Of a stretch of 64,000 nt of DNA, positions 59,936-64,000 are shown piece after piece. A program made the position numbers and the translations under genes. The notes below the pieces were generated by a model. That model was not told the origin of the DNA. It worked only from the letters and a program-made list of their open reading frames with translations, and ran no database searches. The DNA comes from Paraburkholderia oxyphila NBRC 105797 (GTDB lineage: Bacteria > Pseudomonadota > Gammaproteobacteria > Burkholderiales > Burkholderiaceae): assembly GCF_000685075.1 (NCBI RefSeq), contig NZ_BAYD01000048.1, forward strand, positions 1-64,000. The letters run 5' to 3'. How positions within the stretch are numbered: the stretch's first letter is position 1; each line of letters begins with the position of its first letter.

Positions 59936-62787
59936 TATGCCGCGCTCCGCGCTTCGCCGTTGCCGAACAGATTGACCACGCAGCGGCCGCACAGGCCCGG
60001 GTGCTCCGCGTTCGCGCCGACGTCTTCGCGGTAGTGCCAGCAACGCTCGCACTTGAGGTACTTCGAGGTGACGACTTCGACGCCTTCGTCGGCTTCGTTT
60101 TCCACCTTGACGATTTCGGCCGCCGAGGTGATCAGCACGAACTTGAGGTCGTCGCCCAAGCTTTCGAGCGCAGCATGACGTGCGCCGCTGGCCAGAATGC
60201 GCACCTCGGCCTGCAGCGACGAGCCGATCTGGTTCGCCACGCGCGCCTCTTCGAGCGCCTTCGTCACGTTGCCGCGCACGTCGCGCAGCAGCGTCCACTT
60301 GGCGATCAGCTCGGGCGCCTGTGCGATGTCGGGGAACGCGTGGAACGTCTCGGTGAAGATGGTCGTGCTTTGCGGCTGGAACACCTTCCAGGCTTCCTCG
60401 GCGGTGAAGGAGAGGAACGGCGCGAGGATGCGCAGCAGGCTGTGCGTGATGTGGTGCAGCGCGGTTTGCGCGGCGCGGCGCGCGGCCGAATCCGGCGCGC
60501 TCGTGTACAGGCGGTCCTTGAGCACGTCCAGATAGAAGCCGCCCAGGTCTTCCGAGCAGAACGTCTGGAGCTTGGCCACGACCGGGTGGAACTCGTAGCG
60601 GTCGTAGTGGGCCAGCACGTCGCTTTGCAGCGTGTGCGTGAGCGCGACGGCGTAGCGGTCGATTTCGAGCCACTGGTCGGCAGGCAGCGCGTGCTTCTCG
60701 AAGTCGAAGTCCGAGAGGTTCGAGAGCAGGAAGCGCAGCGTGTTGCGGATGCGGCGATAGCCTTCCGTCACGCGCTTGAGAATTTCCTCCGAGATCGCCA
60801 GCTCGCCCGAGTAGTCGGTCGAGGCAATCCACAGGCGGATGATTTCCGCGCCCAGACGGTTCGCGACCTCATGCGGATCGACGCCGTTGCCGAGCGACTT
60901 CGACATCTTGCGGCCTTCGCCGTCGACGGTGAAGCCGTGCGTGAGCAGCGCGTTGTAGGGCGGGCGGCCGTCCAGCATCGAGGCCGTCAGCAGCGACGAG
61001 TGGAACCAGCCGCGGTGCTGGTCCGAGCCTTCCAGGTAGAGGTCGGCCGGGAACTGGAGCTCGTCCTTGTGCGAGCCGCGCAGCACGTGCCAGTGCGTCG
61101 TGCCCGAGTCGAACCACACGTCGAGCGTGTCGCGGTTCTTCTCGTACAGGTTGGCGTCGTCGCCGATCAGCTCGCGCGGATCGAGCGTCTGCCAGGCTTC
61201 GATGCCTTCCTTCTCTACGCGCTGCGCAACCTGTTCGAGCAGCTCCAGCGTGCGCGGATGCAGCTCGCCGGTTTCCTTGTGCACGAAGAACGCCATCGGC
61301 ACGCCCCATTGGCGCTGGCGCGAGAGCGTCCAGTCGGGGCGGTTTGCGATCATCGAATAGAGGCGCTGCTTGCCCCACGACGGGTAGAACGCCGTCGCCT
61401 CGATGCCTTCGAGCGCCGTCTCGCGCAGGGTCTTGCCGCCGTCCTTGGGCGTGACGTCCATGCCCGCGAACCACTGTGAGGTGGCGCGGTAGATGATGGG
61501 CGTCTTGTGGCGCCAGCAGTGCATATAGCTGTGCAGGTATTTTTCGCTGCGCAGCAGGGTGCCGGAGGCGTCGAGCGCGTCGACGATCTTCGGGTTTGCG
61601 GCCCAGATCGTGAGGCCGCCGAACAGGGGCAGCGATTCGATATAGCGGCCGTCGCCCATCACCGGGCTGATGATGTCGGAGTCGGCCATGCCGTGCGCCT
61701 TGCACGACACGAAGTCTTCCACGCCGTAGGCCGGCGCCGAGTGCACGATGCCCGTGCCGGTGTCGGTCGTGACGTAGTCGCCCAGGTAGATGGGCGAGGT
61801 GCGCTTGTAGCCCGGATGCGCCGAGGCGAGCGGGTGGTGGAAGCGCAGGTTCGCGAGCTTCTCGCCCAGCGTCGTGGCGACGATCGTGCCGGTCAGGCCG
61901 AATTCCTTCATGCAGGCTTCGACGCGTTCTTCGGCGAGAATCAGCAGGCCGCGCTCGGTATCGACGAGCGCGTAGACGATCTCCGGATGCACGTTGAGCG
62001 CCTGGTTCGACGGGATCGTCCAGGGCGTGGTGGTCCAGATCACGATGCCGCCTTCCTCGCGCGGCAGGGCGGCGAGGCCGAACGCCTTCGCCGTCTGCTC
62101 GGGCTGCGCGAACGGGAACAGCACGTCGATGGTCGGATCGGTCTTGTCCTTGTATTCGACCTCAGCTTCGGCGAGCGCCGAGCCGCAGTCGAAGCACCAG
62201 TTCACGGGCTTCAGGCCCCGGAACACGTAGCCCTTCTCGATGATCTTCGCGAGCGCGCGGATCTCGCCCGCCTCGTTCACGAAGTTCATCGTCTTGTACG
62301 GGTTGTCCCAGTCGCCGAGCACGCCGAGGCGCTTGAAGCCGGTCTTTTGCGTCTCGATCTGGCCCGCGGCGTACTCGCGCGCCTTCTGCATCACTTCCTG
62401 GGCCGGCAGCGACTTGCCGAACTGCTTCTCGATCTGGATTTCGATCGGCATGCCGTGGCAGTCCCAGCCCGGCACGTAGACCGCGTCGTAGCCCGCGAGA
62501 TTGCGCGCCTTGACGATCATGTCCTTCAGGATCTTGTTGACCGCGTGGCCGAGGTGGATGTCACCGTTCGCATACGGCGGGCCGTCGTGCAGGATGAACT
62601 TCTTGCGGCCCTTCGAGGCTTCGCGGATCTGCTTGTAGACGCCTTTCTCTTCCCACTCCTTGACCCATTGCGGCTCGCGCTTGGGCAGGTCGCCGCGCAT
62701 CGGGAACGGGGTGTCCAGAAGATTGACGGGGTACTTCGATTCGGACTTCTGCGCGGCTTTGCCGGAGGATGCTTTCTTGTCGCTCAT
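59935..62787 (-). CDS. ileS: Isoleucyl-tRNA synthetase
   Basis: This 950-residue class Ia synthetase has H-L-G-H (D-I-H-L-G-H-A-V-N) near residue 70 and K-M-S-K-S in R-K-M-S-K-S-L-G-N. The CP1 editing domain lies between, and a C-terminal zinc finger reads C-E-R-C-W-H-Y-R, then C-G-R-C. This is the standard bacterial (mupirocin-sensitive) type. ATG at 62787 starts M-S-D-K-K-A-S; the in-frame region upstream is not coding. Order ribF-ileS-lspA is conserved in proteobacteria. Confidence 0.97.
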   Translation of the reverse strand: MSDKKASSGKAAQKSESKYPVNLLDTPFPMRGDLPKREPQWVKEWEEKGVYKQIREASKGRKKFILHDGPPYANGDIHLGHAVNKILKDMIVKARNLAGYDAVYVPGWDCHGMPIEIQIEKQFGKSLPAQEVMQKAREYAAGQIETQKTGFKRLGVLGDWDNPYKTMNFVNEAGEIRALAKIIEKGYVFRGLKPVNWCFDCGSALAEAEVEYKDKTDPTIDVLFPFAQPEQTAKAFGLAALPREEGGIVIWTTTPWTIPSNQALNVHPEIVYALVDTERGLLILAEERVEACMKEFGLTGTIVATTLGEKLANLRFHHPLASAHPGYKRTSPIYLGDYVTTDTGTGIVHSAPAYGVEDFVSCKAHGMADSDIISPVMGDGRYIESLPLFGGLTIWAANPKIVDALDASGTLLRSEKYLHSYMHCWRHKTPIIYRATSQWFAGMDVTPKDGGKTLRETALEGIEATAFYPSWGKQRLYSMIANRPDWTLSRQRQWGVPMAFFVHKETGELHPRTLELLEQVAQRVEKEGIEAWQTLDPRELIGDDANLYEKNRDTLDVWFDSGTTHWHVLRGSHKDELQFPADLYLEGSDQHRGWFHSSLLTASMLDGRPPYNALLTHGFTVDGEGRKMSKSLGNGVDPHEVANRLGAEIIRLWIASTDYSGELAISEEILKRVTEGYRRIRNTLRFLLSNLSDFDFEKHALPADQWLEIDRYAVALTHTLQSDVLAHYDRYEFHPVVAKLQTFCSEDLGGFYLDVLKDRLYTSAPDSAARRAAQTALHHITHSLLRILAPFLSFTAEEAWKVFQPQSTTIFTETFHAFPDIAQAPELIAKWTLLRDVRGNVTKALEEARVANQIGSSLQAEVRILASGARHAALESLGDDLKFVLITSAAEIVKVENEADEGVEVVTSKYLKCERCWHYREDVGANAEHPGLCGRCVVNLFGNGEARSAA

Positions 62788-62951
62788 GGTGAGATCACGT
62801 GGAATTCGGGGGATGCTCGGCGTCAGCATTGCGGCCATGCCGCGCAACCGTCGCCTCGGGCGCCGCACGCGGCTGTAAGTTCGCTCGCGGCGCCTGGGGG
62901 CGGGACAACCCGCGTCGCGCACGCCAAGGGCGCGCACGCACGGGCCGCAGG

Positions 62952-63947
62952 TCACCTAATTCGGTCGGTGGCCGAGGTGGCGAAGCCGGTCGAACGGCTG
63001 CCGGTTACGTCGATACCCGCGGCGGCGAACCACGCGCGGGCGTTCGTCACGTCGCGCGCAATCGCGGCGGTGAGCGTTTCGAGGTCGGCGAACTTCTCTT
63101 CGTCGCGCAACTTCTTGAGGAACTCGACACGCACGAGCTTGCCGTAGGCGTCGCCGTGCCAATCGAGCAAATGCACTTCGAGCAGCACGCGGCCCGAGTC
63201 GTCCACCGTCGGGCGCAGGCCGAGGCTCGCGACGCCGGGCAGCGGGTGGTCGGCGATACCGTGCACCTGCACGACGAAGATGCCCTTGAGCGCCGGGCGC
63301 TTGTGGCCGATCGGCAGGTTCAGCGTGGGAAAGCCGAGGTCGCGGCCAAGCTTCAGGCCGTGGGTGACGTGCCCGCTGATTTCATAGCCGCGGCCGAGCG
63401 AGGCGCGCGCTGCATCGAGGTCGCCCGCTGCGAGCTGCGTGCGCACGGCGGAGCTGGAGATGCGCACGCCCGAGGGGTCGGCCACGGTTGCCATCTGCTC
63501 GACTTCGAAGCCGTGCTCGCGGCCCGCGGCCTGCAGCGAGGCGAAGTCGCCCGCGCGTTTCGCACCGTAGCGGAAGTCGTCGCCGATCATCATCCAGCGC
63601 GCGTGCAGCCCGCCCACGATGATGCGCTCGACGAACGCATCGGGCGACTGGCTCGCGAAGGTATGGTTGAAGTGCTCGACCACGACGCGGTCCACGCCGT
63701 TCTCGCGCAGCGCTTCGAGCTTGTCGCGCAGCATGGCGATGCGCGGCGGGGCGCTGGCCGGATTGAAGAACTCGCGCGGATGCGGCTCGAAGGTCATCAC
63801 GCAGACGGGCAGACCGCGTGCGTCGGCGGCTTCGCGCACGCGCGCGAGCAACGCCTGATGCCCGCGGTGGACACCGTCGAAGTTGCCGATGGTGAGCGCG
63901 CAGGGCGCTCGGCTTTCGGCGTTGGGAAGACCGCGGAAGACTCTCAC
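62952..63947 (-). CDS. ribF: Bifunctional riboflavin kinase/FAD synthetase
   Basis: RibF converts riboflavin to FMN and then FAD. The 331-residue protein has the N-terminal adenylyltransferase domain (I-G-N-F-D-G-V-H-R-G-H-Q near residue 21, and T-F-E-P-H-P-R-E-F-F). The C-terminal kinase domain has G-R-G-Y-E-I-S-G-H-V-T-H-G, G-F-P-T-L-N-L and E-V-H-L-L-D-W-H-G-D. It heads the minus-strand run through ileS, 164 bases away. Bases 63948-64000 contain only its upstream leader. Confidence 0.97.
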   Translation of the reverse strand: MRVFRGLPNAESRAPCALTIGNFDGVHRGHQALLARVREAADARGLPVCVMTFEPHPREFFNPASAPPRIAMLRDKLEALRENGVDRVVVEHFNHTFASQSPDAFVERIIVGGLHARWMMIGDDFRYGAKRAGDFASLQAAGREHGFEVEQMATVADPSGVRISSSAVRTQLAAGDLDAARASLGRGYEISGHVTHGLKLGRDLGFPTLNLPIGHKRPALKGIFVVQVHGIADHPLPGVASLGLRPTVDDSGRVLLEVHLLDWHGDAYGKLVRVEFLKKLRDEEKFADLETLTAAIARDVTNARAWFAAAGIDVTGSRSTGFATSATDRIR

Positions 63948-64000
63948 GATAGCGGAACCTGGAGGAACCTGAGGGAACCTGGAAAAGTGCGCGCGGGCCA

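Overview
The window is a GC-rich chromosomal segment from a beta-proteobacterium of the Burkholderia group (Burkholderia, Paraburkholderia or Caballeronia). The evidence is the gene content and order (glyA end-nrdR, argF-DUF3579-rpsT, lpxK-Trm112-kdsB-adk, clpS-clpA, ribF-ileS-lspA-coaBC), close protein similarity as remembered, and codon usage with G or C at nearly every third position. It is mostly core chromosome. I see no prophage, insertion sequence, CRISPR array, rRNA or tRNA.

Layout. 1-3505: the end of glyA, nrdR, then five minor type IV pilin genes (fimT/fimU-, pilV-, pilW-, pilX- and pilE-like), the first four joined by 4-base overlaps. 3537-5010: a minus-strand yqjD/yqjE/yqjK-like envelope-stress trio. 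5389-8372: a 1-Cys peroxiredoxin, glutaryl-CoA dehydrogenase and a divergent IclR regulator. 8442-12712: argF, a DUF3579 gene, rpsT and murJ. 12709-17467: a SirB1-like protein, an SDR dehydrogenase, adk, kdsB, a Trm112 protein and lpxK. 18041-24903: xseA, sodB, an isochorismatase-fold protein with a divergent TetR regulator, a second clpP, an ECF sigma factor and a degenerate EAL protein. 25242-33589: an accessory-type metabolic and regulatory stretch with an MFS exporter, a MocR regulator, a DUF2917 gene, a DNA-binding citrate-synthase-like protein opposite a CaiB/BaiF CoA transferase, a GntR/UTRA regulator and an aldo/keto reductase. 33846-41027: a Gly-rich secreted ORF whose start codon seems lost, and a four-gene peptide ABC transporter with a fused double ATPase. 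41318-51609: a His-rich cupin, a second EF-G (fusA2), DUF192, a Lys/Ala-rich exported peptide, rluE, icd, a Ysc84 lipoprotein, a copper-oxidase pair and cspA. 52271-54873: clpS-clpA. 55115-63947: an amino-acid permease, then a minus-strand run ribF-ileS-lspA-coaBC-LLM oxidoreductase-dut.

Many genes end in clear hairpin terminators, several of them bidirectional between convergent genes. Regulatory signals readable directly include near-perfect operators next to the IclR, TetR, MocR and citrate-synthase-like genes, and two promoters (clpS, murJ) placed so close to the start codon that the mRNAs are probably leaderless.

No clearly new multi-gene system is present. The most promising unexplained items are the HTH-citrate synthase/CoA transferase pair, the degenerate EAL-YkuI_C protein, the start-less Gly-rich exported ORF, and the stand-alone ClpP beside an orphan ECF sigma factor. 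Product names come from recognising motifs by eye; no database search was possible.
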